From Nautilus pompilius (lineage: Eukaryota; Mollusca; Cephalopoda; Nautilida; Nautilidae): a stretch of DNA of 64,000 bases. The notes beneath the pieces were generated by a model. That model saw nothing but the letters and a program-made list of their open reading frames with translations, ran no database searches and had not been told where the DNA came from. The stretch lies in assembly GCA_018389105.1 (NCBI GenBank), contig JACATO010002131.1:1299001-1363000 (forward strand), in the 5' to 3' direction. Positions within the stretch are counted from its first letter, which is position 1. Each line of letters opens with the position of its first letter. Made by a program: the position numbers and the translations under genes. Positions 12,767 to 25,200 of this stretch are shown here, one piece after another.

Positions 12767-12802
<36 letters not shown>

Positions 12803-12822
12803 AGAGAGAGAGAGAGAGAGAG
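12767..12822. repeat. (GA)n microsatellite
   Basis: Interrupted GA run of about 56 bp, upstream of the minus-strand signal-peptide exon. Confidence 0.92.
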
Positions 12823-13299
12823 ATTTGGTAATTTTTCATACCAAATTCAATTTATCAAATAGAGTACTTAAAAGGAATTTTAACATTCTTAAAAATTGTT
12901 CTTTTAACTCTTTAAAAACAAGCTTTATTTAAAAATAAAAAAAACAATGGGAAAGTCAGATATTATGTAGACAAGAGAATTTTTTTTCTTTACCCAAAAT
13001 GCCTTAACGTAGCTGGTATAGACTTATCCCTAGCAACTTTGCCTACTACTTATCACAATAGGACAAAGTAATTTTCACCTAAATTAAACTGAAGATTGTT
13101 TTACCCAAGAAAAAGATTTAGCAATTTGAAAGAATTAAATTTAACTGTAACAAATCAAGACCAGAGTGATGAGCCTCTTGACATGTGAATCACTAATAGT
13201 CTACAATAGCATCCCTTACACACACACAAATACTTGACATACTGTTGAAGTCCTCTCTATGTTCCTCCTGAGGGTTGTTGGCCTATTCTGCTTACAAAG

Positions 13300-14150
13300 C
13301 AACTTTATATCTGTGATGATTCTGTAGAGGTTATGGACTGCAGTATACATTAGTATCCAACTCGCCTAACACATGGCCAATGGGTGCCAAGATCAACAGA
13401 AAATAGCTAACTGTCTGTGCCCATTGAAGTCTGGCATTGTCATCTTTAAGAGTGACTTGAAATCACGTTTTGCAAGTATGGAAAAAACAACAGGCTGCAA
13501 AATGAAATCTCTGTATCATTGCCATCAGATTGGCATAAGTAATCTGCAGGGAGCTGTGCACCTATTAGTGACAGTGAGATCTCCACACCATACCAATAAT
13601 GCTTACAAATAGTATAGATTGTATAGGTATCACAGTTATCACTAATACATAGAGAGTAACAACACTTATCTGTGAACAGCACATAATACCACTTCTGTTG
13701 ATTCCATTGAATATGGATCGTGTACTGAGTAGGCAACATCTACCTTGTATAAGAGGTACCTTCACATCTAGACAGTGCGACTACAGATCTGCAGCCCATA
13801 GATAATTTCTGACTATTTTTCTGCTAGTATTGAGCCCTGTGGTCAAAAACACAATGCAGAGTTGGTCTTGTCTCAGTCAGTAGCTAGAAGCTAAAGAAAC
13901 CACTGTTATCTAGGAGTGGTGATTCTTGCACATCTGGACTATACCCTCTCCCACACAGTCTGTCACTCTAATCCTTGTTACCAATTGGAATATGGTGCTT
14001 CCACACATCAACAATTCTAGCAACTTCTGTGTTCAAAATCCTTCCTCAACCATATCAACTGGTCACCCATGGCCTTCTTGTTGTCAACTTCATAGAACAA
14101 TCAGAATTTTCAAATTCAGAAAGAGAATAATTAATGCATGCCAGTTTGTT
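13300..14150 (-). mobile_element. Tc1-like transposase relic
   Basis: The minus strand near 13740-13550 reads 'WNQQKWYYVLFTDKC' and 'YWYGVEISLSLIG', which recall the Tc1 'W..VLFTDES' and 'VWGGISL.G' blocks. Upstream fragments around 14120-13920 look like the helix-turn-helix part. No terminal repeats were found. It is heavily decayed. Confidence 0.45.
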
Positions 14151-14159
14151 TAAAATAGC

Positions 14160-15400
14160 ATATGATAAGCACTTCACAGGGGCTACATCTAAGTCATAGA
14201 AGTGTTTTAATTTATTTATCAATGTACAAATTTTCTTTGTGCAAGGTTTTCAAGAGTTCTTAGTATTCCTTCAGTCAGCCTAGTCATAACCTCTTTAAAG
14301 TTAAAAGTTATTTAAATAAAAGAAAGGTAATTCAGTGGATTTAGTGAAGTGTTTTATAACAATTAAATCTAGACATGCTCTTATTTTTCCCTTCAATTTC
14401 ACATATTTATTCTCTTGCCTAAAACTGTATTCCTAGAGGGCAATGATTGTTTAAATTTAATGCGCAATATCTTTTTATAGTTTACAATTTAAAGCAAAAT
14501 GAAATAAATATAATCTAGAAAATGAACTGCATTTTTGCTGGAATTTAAAGAGAAGCATTCTTTGAAAAGTAAATTTTCACTTAAAAATTCTCTTCAGACC
14601 TACAATATAAAATTTCCATGACAATTTAACATTATATATACTCGTATAATTTTGTTTGTTTGCCATCTTGCATGAGATCATGTGAGTTCATAAATTATAC
14701 AGCAAGAAGACACTATATGACAGACAATATTTGGCAATTTAGGAAGCAAAAAAATTGTTTCTGGGGATATTATTTGGCAGGAGACTATATATATTATCAG
14801 TTTACATTATGTAATAGTTTTTGTTATTTTTTAACAAAATGCATAAATAGTTTGTAATTTGCCTAAACATAAAATAGCAATTTACTTTGAATTCAATGTG
14901 CAGTAAATACAATTAAAATAAAGCTTCTCAAAGAATCGTATTTAATTTTAAATAATAAAGAATTTAAAATTCCAACATTTTAATTTTTTTTTGGTCCCAA
15001 ACATATATAATTCAAATTAAATTGCTTTTAATATTTAATATTATTTCAGCAAAACTCAAAATTTCATAGAGACAACTTTCATTCACTGCATAGATTTATT
15101 TGAATTAAAATTTTCAAATTTTAATTCACTACAAAATTAATACGAATTAAATTAATGCAGTTACAAATTGTCACTTTTAATCGAAAAATCTGCAGACTAA
15201 TTTGAAAGTAAATCTAACTTCATAGCACAAAAAAAACCATGGATTTATTCAAATGAAATGCCTACCTAAAATTTTGAAGGATGCTTGAGACTAAAGTAGC
15301 AAATTATAAATATATCCTGAGAAATCTTTCAACTAAAATTTAACTCCCGTTTTCCGTATTTTAAATTAAACAGAACAAGCCAAATGTATTCAACTTAGAA
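14160..15400. other. AT-rich spacer, no gene seen
   Basis: No coding motif, transposon end or long repeat was recognised. It is part of the presumed first intron of the minus-strand cadherin. Confidence 0.5.
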
Positions 15401-15855
15401 GATCTGACAAAGAGAATCCCACCCCCTGACAGCCCCAGCAATTCCTAATTATCCACACAGATGGGGAGGAGGGGGGCCTGTAATCGACGTCATTGCTAGG
15501 GAATCGGCCTGGTGCGGTAACAACCACCTCTCCCCTCTCCCCGAGATATCTGCAATATGTCAAATCTGAAAAGAAAAAAGGAGGAAGAGGAGGGGAGAGA
15601 GAGAGAGGAGGGGAAGGAGGGGGGTGGCTATCATTAATTAATGCTAAACTCAATCTCAGGACATTTATTATAAGCGAGCTCAGCAAACGTTGCATCGGAC
15701 CGGGCGGAGCGGTCGGTCTCAGTGCCGCGGCCGTTTCTTGGAGCTCCTCCGGCGGACGTTTCCCCTGTTAACTGGCAGAATATTAAGCAGAATTCGAGGA
15801 GGGGGGGAGAGGAAGAAGAAGCGGTGAGGGGGGGGGGACACAGCCCACTACTTAC

Positions 15856-16070
15856 CACAAGTTACCCTCACTACCAGGACATCGGAACGATCGGGATCGG
15901 GTCGGGTCTCCAGAAAACCGGACGGACGCGCACAAAATTCCGATACCTTCCACACCCGTGTTCATACAATCGGGTACACGCCCCCACCCCTGCGATGTCA
16001 ATTCCGATGTGTATGTATGCACATGTATAATGTATATATATATATAGAAAACCTGTTTTACCGGCATGTT
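15856..16070 (-). other. Candidate non-coding first exon of minus cadherin
   Basis: A strong minus-strand donor, AACTTGTG|gtaagt, ends at 15856 within CpG-rich sequence. The signal-peptide exon at 12242 opens with an acceptor and needs an upstream exon. The 5' edge is a guess. Joining 15856 to 12242 is inference that needs RNA data. Confidence 0.35.
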
Positions 16071-16420
16071 CCAAAGATAGCTTTAATGTTTGGCGCCGCC
16101 ACTACTTAGGCTACTTATAAAAGTAAACTCGGAGGAAAAGACAAAAAGAAAAATAAATAAATAAATAAATAAATAATATTTTAATGTATCGATTGAAACT
16201 GAATTCATCGAAATACAGATTATTTATTTAAAATTAATTGTTTATAAATTATATGTACAGAAAAATAAGGTAAGAGTTATTTTTAAAGACTTTTTTTTTG
16301 AATGTGAGAGAGAGAGAGAGAGAGATTTCGGTTACGGACTGATTTCGCCTTTTAGATATATCCCGGGGGTTTACGGCCTACCTGCGAAACGGGTTTTCGT
16401 TGCAGACGACAGGAATCACT

Positions 16421-16433
16421 CCGCCCCGCCCGC
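16421..16433. promoter_or_regulatory. GC box (Sp1/KLF-type)
   Basis: 'ccgccccgcccgc' matches the GC-box core on the minus strand (GGGCGGGGC). A possible E2F-like 'tttggcgcc' sits at about 16089-16097 and a TATA-like 'tataaaag' at 16116-16123. These are motif matches only. Confidence 0.35.
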
Positions 16434-16719
16434 GTTCTTGGCAAGGAAAGATAACTGTAAATTACTTTTTGGGAAAAAGAAAAAAAAAGAAAAAAAAAAT
16501 GGGGGTTAAAAATTCCGTTTATTTTTAACTTTCCTTCTCGTAGAGATTTCACCGTGAAAATTTAAACTAAAGAGTGTAACGAGCGGACACCTTCCTTGTT
16601 TACTGATTGATTTAATGGCGATATTACATTCCGTGTCTCCATGCCCACATCTCTCTCTCTATTTTTAATATGAGATTATTATTTTTTTTAAAACCGGGCA
16701 ACCTTATTATGCCATAGAT

Positions 16720-16720
<1 letters not shown>

Positions 16721-16767
<47 letters not shown>
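16721..16767. repeat. (TTA)n microsatellite
   Basis: About fifteen TTA units in the inter-gene region. Confidence 0.92.
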
Positions 16768-16769
<2 letters not shown>

Positions 16770-17459
16770 AATAACATCTAAAGGCCCCGCGCGCTGAGAC
16801 AAAAAAATGCTAGCAGGAAGAACGACATTAACTAAACCTATTTAATTCTCTCTCGGGCGTCAAAAACTTGCTCGCTAGCAAGGAAAGACAACCCAGGTTT
16901 GCTTGTTTGTTGTTTGTGTTTTGTTTTTTTGTTTTTTAATATTATTTTAAGGACTTGTATTATTATTTCATTTATTTTAGTAATTCATTTATTATTTATC
17001 ATAAAAATTTTATTGTATAAAAATAAAATTTTTTTTTTACTGAAACTCAACAGTGTTGTTGTTGTTGTTGTTGTTTTTTCTCTCCTTATTTAGTTAATTA
17101 GTAAAACTTAAATGCTTCGGGAGTCTTTAGAATTATGACAAAATTCTAATAATTATAAAGTGATTAAAAAAGAAACTTTAAATACTTATTTTTTTTAAAA
17201 AATGGTCGTTATTATTCGGTATTGAAATGAAATAAATTAGTTTGTTAAATTAAATGTGTAAAAAAAGTAAATTTAAACTAAAAATATATATATATATTTG
17301 TGTGATTTCTTCTTTCCGTTCCTGAAAACGGGGCGAAATTTGCAAACAACCACTTTTTTTTTTTTTTTTTTTCTCTTGTTTGCGAGCCGAGTAACTGGTG
17401 TCGCCAGGGAGGGAGGGACAGTTGCTGAACCGGTTTTTCCGAAAGAAAAGCGCAGTCTA

Positions 17460-17531
17460 TTTTGGCTTCATGTGTTACATGCTGGGGTGGGATCGGTGCT
17501 GGAAGACTCACCTGGCTTACATGTGGACGAG
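17460..17531 (+). other. Candidate non-coding first exon of plus cadherin
   Basis: The plus-strand donor GGACGAG|gtaagg at 17531 is strong and lies in the CpG-rich zone. The signal-peptide exon at 19165 begins after an acceptor ('tttttttcttatag'), so a 5' non-coding exon must exist. An alternative donor is GTGTCAG|gtaaaa at 17790. The 5' edge is arbitrary. Confidence 0.3.
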
Positions 17532-17626
17532 GTAAGGCGGAGTTTCTACGGCGTATCTGGAAAGAGGGGAGGGGAGGAGAAGATCCTTTAATCCAACCCC
17601 CCCGCATTTTCCCCACTGAAGTTCCG

Positions 17627-17683
17627 TTATTATTATTATTATTATTATTGTTATTATTATTATTATTGTTATTGTTATTATTA
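17627..17683. repeat. (TTA)n/(TTG)n microsatellite
   Basis: Imperfect TTA array with TTG interruptions. It creates spurious poly-Leu/poly-Asn ORFs in other frames. Confidence 0.9.
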
Positions 17684-18230
17684 ACGGGTTTACTGAGTTT
17701 ACTCGTCTGTGCATCTGTATATTGGTTAAAGTTTGATGCCGGTTGCTCTGTTTCCATTCGCGCTAGGGGCTGGCACCTGCTTAGTGTCAGGTAAAAATAG
17801 TGGTTGCTAACCGTTGTTATGGAATCGCTGTAACCGAGCTTCCAGTTCCAGCCGACAGCGGAGGAGTCGTACGGGACGGACCAGGCATAATTATTGTGAC
17901 TTAATTCGTCTATCACTAACCCCTAACCCCTCCCACCAAACAAACAACAACATGTTGGGTAGGGACCCCCTACGCGGGACACCACTTCGACAGTGGGGGA
18001 AGCATTTAAAGCCAAAAAGGGGCTCCACCCCCAGGCTTCTCTCCTTTTTCTCCCCCCCCCTGTTTGTCTGGTTCGACTTTTATTATTATTATTTCTTATA
18101 TCCCCCCCCGTTTAAATTGCGCGTGGACACACCTTTTCTTTAAAACATCTCTAAGGGATTTCCTCTGATTCGTTATCCTCTTAAGACTTCGCTTCATTCG
18201 CTGTCTGGATCTCATTTAGTTATGTCGATT

Positions 18231-18572
18231 CTCTCTCTCTCTCTCTCTCTCCCCCTCTCCCCCTCCCCTCCCCCCCTCTCTCTTTCTACCCCCTCTCTCT
18301 CTCTCTCTCTTTCTACCACCCCCTCTCTCTCTCTCTTTCTCCCCCCTCTCTCTCCCTGTCTCCCCTTCTCTCTTTCTCTCTCTCCCCCTCTCCCCCTCTC
18401 TCTCTCTCTCCCCTCTCTCTCTCGCCTCTCTCTCTCTTTCTCCCCCCTCTCTCTCTCCTCTTTCTCCCCCCCTCTCTCTCTTTCTCCCCCCTCTCTCTCC
18501 CCTTCTCTCTCTCTCTCTTTCTCCCCCCTCTCTCTCTCCCCTTCTCTCTCTCTCTCTCTCCCTCTTCTCTCG
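18231..18572. repeat. CT-rich polypyrimidine low-complexity tract
   Basis: About 340 bp of almost pure pyrimidine on the plus strand, (CT)n mixed with C-runs and TTTCT. It lies between the candidate plus-gene first exon and its signal-peptide exon. An apparent Ser/Leu/Pro ORF across it is a by-product of the repeat. Confidence 0.95.
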
Positions 18573-18659
18573 TCTTTGCTGTTTCCTAATTTTGCCCCTC
18601 TGTGTGGTTTCCAGTCTTGCTGCTTCTGGTTGTGTTCAGGTCTGGTGTTTTAAGATAAA

Positions 18660-19164
18660 TGTCGGAGCATGGGGAATGGTTAACAAACCTCAATTAACTA
18701 ATGTGTAGTCCCCCCCTCCCCCGTTCTTACAACAGTTACTGCCACTGGTCGACTTCCAGAGGCTCTATATAACTCTCTGGGACTTCCTACCCCGTTCTTC
18801 TTCATCGTCGTCATCATTTTGAGTTGGAATCAATTTAGGAAAATGAACCCTGAAACCACGGACTAACTAGAGTACTGTATTTGGAGGAGGGGAATGGAAG
18901 AGGTTCTTGTGTATTTCCTGGCTATTTTCTGTATTTGAAACCTTTTATCATTGGATGTTTTCACACTAAAAACTAAATTGACTCTCTGTTTCCTTTTGGC
19001 TTTGTGAAATCTTCATTTACAGTGTTTCCTTGAAATGGAAAAAAAGAAGAAACAACAGACTAGTCTGATCGGAATTCATTCAAAAAACCGATTTACAGCA
19101 ACTTGGTTTGTCTCATAAATAAATATTCTAATAAAATTCCTTGGTGCTGCTTTTTTTCTTATAG
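18660..19164. other. 5' intron of plus cadherin
   Basis: No coding signal was seen. It ends in the pyrimidine tract and AG ('ctttttttcttatag') that precede the signal-peptide exon. Confidence 0.5.
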
Positions 19165-19243
19165 GAAAACCACATTAAGAAATTACAAAAGACGATGGAA
19201 AAGTACATTTTTATTTTTATATGCTTAGGAATCCAGTCTGGTG
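19165..19243 (+). CDS. Plus cadherin exon 1: 5'UTR end and signal peptide
   Basis: Acceptor 'cttatag' before 19165, ATG at 19195, donor GGTG|gtaagt. It encodes 'MEKYIFIFICLGIQSG', a lysine then a hydrophobic core and a small-residue cleavage region. Phase 1 out, the same as the minus paralogue. Confidence 0.9.
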
Positions 19244-22200
19244 GTAAGTTTTACACTTTCAAACATAATAGATGAGCTTGACTTAGGCATGGTTTGAGAA
19301 AATACATGTACACCAGTATGTGCTTGATATAAAAGACAAATAATTTTATCAGACATCTAATAACATTAAGTCAAAGATTCAGTTGAGTGTGTATGTAACT
19401 CTCCACTGTTTTGTGTGAATTTATGATCCTAAATAAACTATAATTTGTCGTTAATAAGCCCTCACAAAAAATAAATAATAGCATCAGAAGAAATTGAGTA
19501 AACACTAAGTGGTTTTTGGTTTTATTTAAAATAAGAAAACACTTTTTGTTTTTTAACTAAATGGCAAGAAATAGTTTGAATTGTTGTAGACTCTACAGAA
19601 GTGACGATAAAAGATGGGTCCATCAGATATAGTCATTGGTTTTTACAATGCAATATTAAAATGTACACAGAAATAAGTATTTAGTTTACAGTGCTGAATT
19701 ATTATTTTTTGTTCAGATTTATCCCAGCAAGTGAACAAAGCCCCAGTTTGGCATGATTATTTAGAAAATAAGTTAGCAGTGAAAGGACTTCTAGAGAATT
19801 TGGCAGTGGGTAAGTAGGCATTGTTAACTGTTATTTCTGTTGTTGTGTTAGTAATTTAGATGCAAATGTTGGCAATTTTTGGAATTCAGAACAGAATTTG
19901 AATAACGTTTTTGTTCATTTTGTGTATTTTATTTGATTTTATTTTCTTTGTGATTAATTAGCAAGTTAGGATTTAGAATTTTTGTTTGCTATACTTTTCA
20001 GCATACATAACTGACATTTTCAGATAATGGAATGATTCTAATACTCGAATGATACTTATTCTGAAAAAATATTTTAAAATTACAAGATGGTGTTAAATTG
20101 GCTAAGTTCATTTATTTCTTATTTACAGATTTTTCTCAAGTTTTTTAACTTTGCTAATTAAGATGCTTACATGAAATAACTTGCTTAGCATTTTGTGAAG
20201 GAAGAGGTGTGTTTAATCACATTGCTAGTTAGTAAAAAAAAAAAAAAAAAAGACAATTTTGTTTAACTTCATGTGCTACCAAAGAGCATGTTTTGATTTT
20301 TCAAATTATTCTCTCTCTTCCTGGCTCTCACAAACATAGATTTAAAAGTTGAATAGTGGCAAATTTGAGTGAGACGTTATCCTTTTTTCTTTTTTTTTTA
20401 AAACTGTTCTGCACTGAATGCTTAGACATTTCTGAATGGCTGTTGATTATCATGATCCATTAAAATGACATGCCATAGTTCTTATTATGTAACTGATTGT
20501 ACTTTCTAAGATAGTCTCAGCTTCACATTACAAGGATTTTGAGATTGTCAAGTAGACATGCAGGTTGTAATTGCCAAGATGCAGAATATATTTGAAGCAA
20601 CATCCTAGTATGTAGATATGTAAAACAATGACTGATTTCTCTCAAAAGCTTTTTCTTGATCTTGGATTCTAACCTTTTTTTTTTTTAAAAAAAAAAGTTT
20701 TAAAAATTTACAAAAGTCACACACATGTGCATGATAGTACACTAATACTGACTGCATCTGAAACCTGGCAGACAGAATTATGACCAAGGTTGCCACTATG
20801 CTGATGGCCAAAAACAAAGTTTGAATCCCATTTGAAACTGTCCTAGCTTGGCATGGTTTCTCACTCTCTCTTACCAGCCATTCAATGGTTTTTTCCCACT
20901 TCTAAAAATGAAGAGTTCTGATAGAGTTACCAGGAACTTGTGAAGTGCATATTGTAAGTTATCTGGTTTTTATGGATCTTCCTTGACACCAGTTCACACT
21001 GGTTGCTACCCAAAAGTGTAGTTGCTATGCAAGTAGCAGTTCTTACATTGTAAAAGTCACTCAGGTGTTCACATGTGATTTATGAACAGCCATCTTCATT
21101 TACAAGAGGTGACCATTATTATTGTTACTTACATAACTTTAGCTAGTTTCAGGAATAATATATTAATTTAGCCTAGGAAACCAAACATAATTTTTATTGA
21201 TTGCAAAGTATTTTAAAATCTTCATGAAATCTTCATGAAATCTCATGATGTGATTAAAGGAAATTTCACACAGATCTTTGAGATGGATATTTAGGAATGG
21301 AAGTTAATTTCCCTGTACCCATTTTATCTTACAGTTTAAAATTAATCAGTATGAAAAATGTTTATTGTAATTTAAAACCTTCATTATATTTAATGCAAAA
21401 TCAGCAGTTTCATAACGCATGATTTCTAAAATGCATCTCCACTACGATGTAGTGCCATATCAAAAGCTATGACTGTTAGATACTTCAGCGACTATATTCA
21501 TATGAACCTACCATCTGCCATTATGTGGATTTATTGCATTTGGTGCTGGTTTATCTTGGCAAAGGTTTCATAATGAAGTTATCTTCTTTACTAACTTAAA
21601 ATAGTGATTTAAAACTTAACATTGGTTTCATACAGCAGCAAAACATGATGTCAAACTGAAATTGAACCATGGAAACAAATTACTTTGTCACATCCCTTAT
21701 TATAGAGAATCTAGCTATGACTAGAATTATACATAAGAACAATAGTAATGACTACAAAGCTTTTTTTTTTTTTCAAGTTACTGTATAAACTCTTACTGAA
21801 TGTCTTTGATTAGACCAGTGGTTCTCAACGTGGGGTGTACGCCCCACAGGTGGGCAATTTGATTTTCAAGGGGGGGGGGCAGTTGAGTTCGAATGAAGAG
21901 GTCTGGGTCCAAATTTGCGATTTTTATTTTTGGATTTTCCACCAGGTAAAGTTTGTTTCAGATGCTATTTTGAGTAAATATTTTTTTTTAGTGAAAAAGG
22001 TCTTTATTGTATAGTTATTACATAATCACTGTGCCATCGCTCTTCATGCACGTCACACAAAGTGCACGAGGTCATGGAAGAACCTTATTTATTGAATTTG
22101 ATTTATAAATGCGATTCAAAGGGCTTTTGCTAAGTTACCATTATAATAACTGTTTTCTCTGTTTTCTCTCAAAGGAGAGCATTTCCATTTTCTGAAAATT

Positions 22201-25200
22201 CAGAGCTCGTAAACAAAGAAGTTGTTTTGGTGTTTTAACGCAAGGTAATTGATACGTATTTCTTTGGTTGCTCGTGAATATATTTGATTGTTTAGTATTA
22301 TGATGATACGAGAAGATACATAAAGTGTCAGAGATGAAAACTTAATAGTCCAAATGCTAATATAATACAACAGTCTTGCCAAATTCATTGTGTGTGTGTG
22401 TGTGCATATTTTTGTCAGATGATTATCGTCAATACATTTGTGTGTGATACAAATTTTTCACACATTCATAAAAATCTGGTGTACCGCACTCTGTCTGTCC
22501 TTATATGCTGTATAAAACAAATCGGCATTGTTTTATTAATTATGTGTTACCTTCATTTCATTTATGTGTTTACTTGAATGTTCTAATTATTTTATTTAAT
22601 TTTTGTGTTAACTTAAACGTCTTAAATTCTGAAAGTGCATTTCACTTCTTAAGATTACTCATTTATTTCAGTCACAGCCCCTATGCATAAAATGAGTAGA
22701 GCAAGCAAAAAGAAAGTTCGTCAGTATTCAGAGGAATTTTTGAAATTTGGTTTCATACCCGCTGCTCATGATGAAAGGTCACCTTTCTGTCTCTTATGCC
22801 AACAATGCTTGAACAACAAATCAATGAATCGAGGTCGTCTTGAGGCGCATTTGAAGGCGAAACATAGTGCGTATGTAAATTCAGATTTGAATTACTTCAA
22901 ATCTTTAAAGAATAAGTTTGAAAAAAGATCAACAATAAAGTCTCTGTTCACTGCACAAACTGTTACTATCAGTCGTACTCTTGAGGCAAGTTATGAAATT
23001 TCTTTACTCATTGCTAATCTGGAAAAAATCATACTATAGGGGAGGATTTAATTAAACCATCAATATCTGCATTTCTTAAAACAGTTCTGGAAAAAGATGA
23101 CAAAGATGTTAAAGCCATGCCACTCAGTAACGACACTGTTAGGAGAAGAATAGATGAAATGAGTGAAGATATTGAAACACAACTTGTTGAAAAGCTGAAA
23201 TCAAGAAAATTCTCAGTACAAATGGATGAATCAACTGTGAGAGGCAGTGAGGCCTTATTGCTAACTTATGTAAGATATATTGATAAAGGTGAATTTGTTG
23301 AAGAAATGTTATTCTGAAAATCTTTAGATACCACCACTACCGCCGCTGATATATATAATAAACTAAAATACTACTTAGATATCAATAATATACCAATGGA
23401 AAACATAACATCTTGTGCAGCTGATGGTGCTCCTGTTATGATGGGCAAGAAAAATGGCTGCTTAAAATTTATGAAAGATGAGAATCCGGAGATGCTTCTT
23501 GTGCACTGTGTTATTCATAGAGAGAACTTAGTGTCGAAAAATATTTCTCCTGTACTTAATGAGGTACTGAAATCAGTTATAAAATCTATCAATGCTATCA
23601 AAACTAATGCCAAATGTGAGCGTCTTTTCGAGAAATTTTGTGAAGATAACAATTCAGACTATGTGAGACTTTTACTTCACACTGAGGTACGGTGGCTTTC
23701 GAAAGGGAATTGTTTGAAAAGATTCATGGAACTGTTTGATCTAAGTGATAAGCCTGAAATGAAGCACCTGCTAACCGTTGATGGAAAAGCGTTTTTGAGT
23801 TATTTAGCATATATTTTCGAAAAACTGAATGTGTTGAAGAAACAACTTCAAGGAACAAATAAAACACTTGTTGATGCAAAGGTGAAGATATTTGGCTTTA
23901 TTTCATTTATCGAGTTATGCCAAAAAATATTTCTGACAAAAATTTTGACCAATTTCATTGGCTAAAAAAATGTGAGCCAACTGAGGCTGCTGTGCTTGTC
24001 ATTGTGGATCATCTGAAAATATTGGCCTCTGATTTTACAGAAAGATTTTCTGATTTAAAACAGATTAATTTTCCATCGTGGGTGATGCAGCCAGTGCTTG
24101 TGGATTTATCTGATGTTTCAGTGCAGTACCAAGAAGAACTCTCGGAAATAAAAAATGATGAGTCAGTTAAAACTTTATTCAACATAAAAGGAGTGATGGC
24201 ATGTCTTTGTGATGAGACAGAAACTAAATACCCAAATTCAACTAGCTTTGCAAGGAAACTGTTGTTACCGTTTCCATCTTCATATTTAGCTGAATGTGGC
24301 TTTAGCGTTGTAAATGATTTGCTACTGAAGAAAAGAAGTTCACTGGATATCAGTAAACGAGGAGATTTGAGACTAAAGCTGACTAAATTAGTGCCTAATA
24401 TAAAATCTCTCTGCAGCAGGCATGAAGCACAAGGGTCTCACTAACTTTATTCCGCTTTTCTTGAGGTGTGCTCAAATGGCATTTTGCATCTGATAGGAAC
24501 CTATACTTTATTGTACAGTAATTAAAATGATCAAATAAGCTTCCATTCAAATTAGTTTGTGTTCATAGTATATTTCAGTTTTCTATTACGTGTTTTGAAT
24601 TTTTATTTGCTGTTTTTGTATGAGACAATCCACAAATATTTTCATAAATATAGAAATTTTCTCTCTCTTTATTACCTGTGAATTCTCTCTTATTATCATA
24701 TGTATCATTATTAAAATCTAATAGTCTTTTGTTTATTTCATTTTTCATGGATGCCATGTTCTTTTGAAGCTTGTTTAAACCAAGGTATTGGCGTTTTAAG
24801 CTTCTTCAGCTGAAACGGAGTTAACTTTTTAAATGATAAGAATTATATATCACCACATGGGGGAATCAGGATTTTAGAGGTGATTAGGTGGGGCATGGCC
24901 CAAAAAAGGTTGAGAACCACTGGATTAGACAATAGAATTCAGACTGTTGTTGTTGTTTTTTTTACAGTTATTTAGAATCTCTCTCCAATGGTTTGCCAAA
25001 CCTGGTTTTGGAAATGGACTGTGAATATCTTGTAAAAAGAGCTTGAATCACATTTTTAGATGGAAGTGGCTTGATGATAGTTTTTAAAACTTCCTGCTTT
25101 CTGATTTTCTAGGTCAATCTTCTTGTAAGATTTGGCTTGCAAACAGAAAGATTTCTTTGTTTACAGCAACAAAGTGGTCGAATATAGTTGATTATTTTTA

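Larger units (their letters stand above)
15400..18200. promoter_or_regulatory. CpG-rich divergent promoter region of the two cadherins
   Basis: Against an AT-rich background this interval is locally GC- and CpG-rich: 15690-15760 has dense CG ('gcggagcggtcggtctcagt', 'gccgcggccg', 'ccggcggacg'), and again 16320-16440 and 17300-17900. It lies between the two head-to-head signal-peptide exons, with good splice donors pointing outwards on each strand (minus donor after 15856, plus donors after 17531 and 17790), as expected for non-coding first exons. The exact start sites cannot be seen. Confidence 0.55.

Noticed and set aside
15390..16074. Several overlapping 70-100-codon ORFs on both strands
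   Set aside because: CpG-rich sequence lacks stop codons by composition. The frames overlap on both strands and no protein motif is present; more likely first-exon or promoter DNA.
17278..17916. 212-codon minus ORF with a poly-Asn run, and the plus-strand poly-Leu ORF
   Set aside because: The long runs come from the (TTA)n microsatellite at 17627-17683. There are no domain features, and the flanks are promoter-like.
18222..18653. 143-codon Ser/Leu/Pro-rich ORF
   Set aside because: It is the translation of a CT-repeat tract and has no splice or domain support.
22392..22690. Short hydrophobic ORFs before the hAT transposase
   Set aside because: They lie in the 5' non-coding part of the hAT element and do not join the BED-finger frame.
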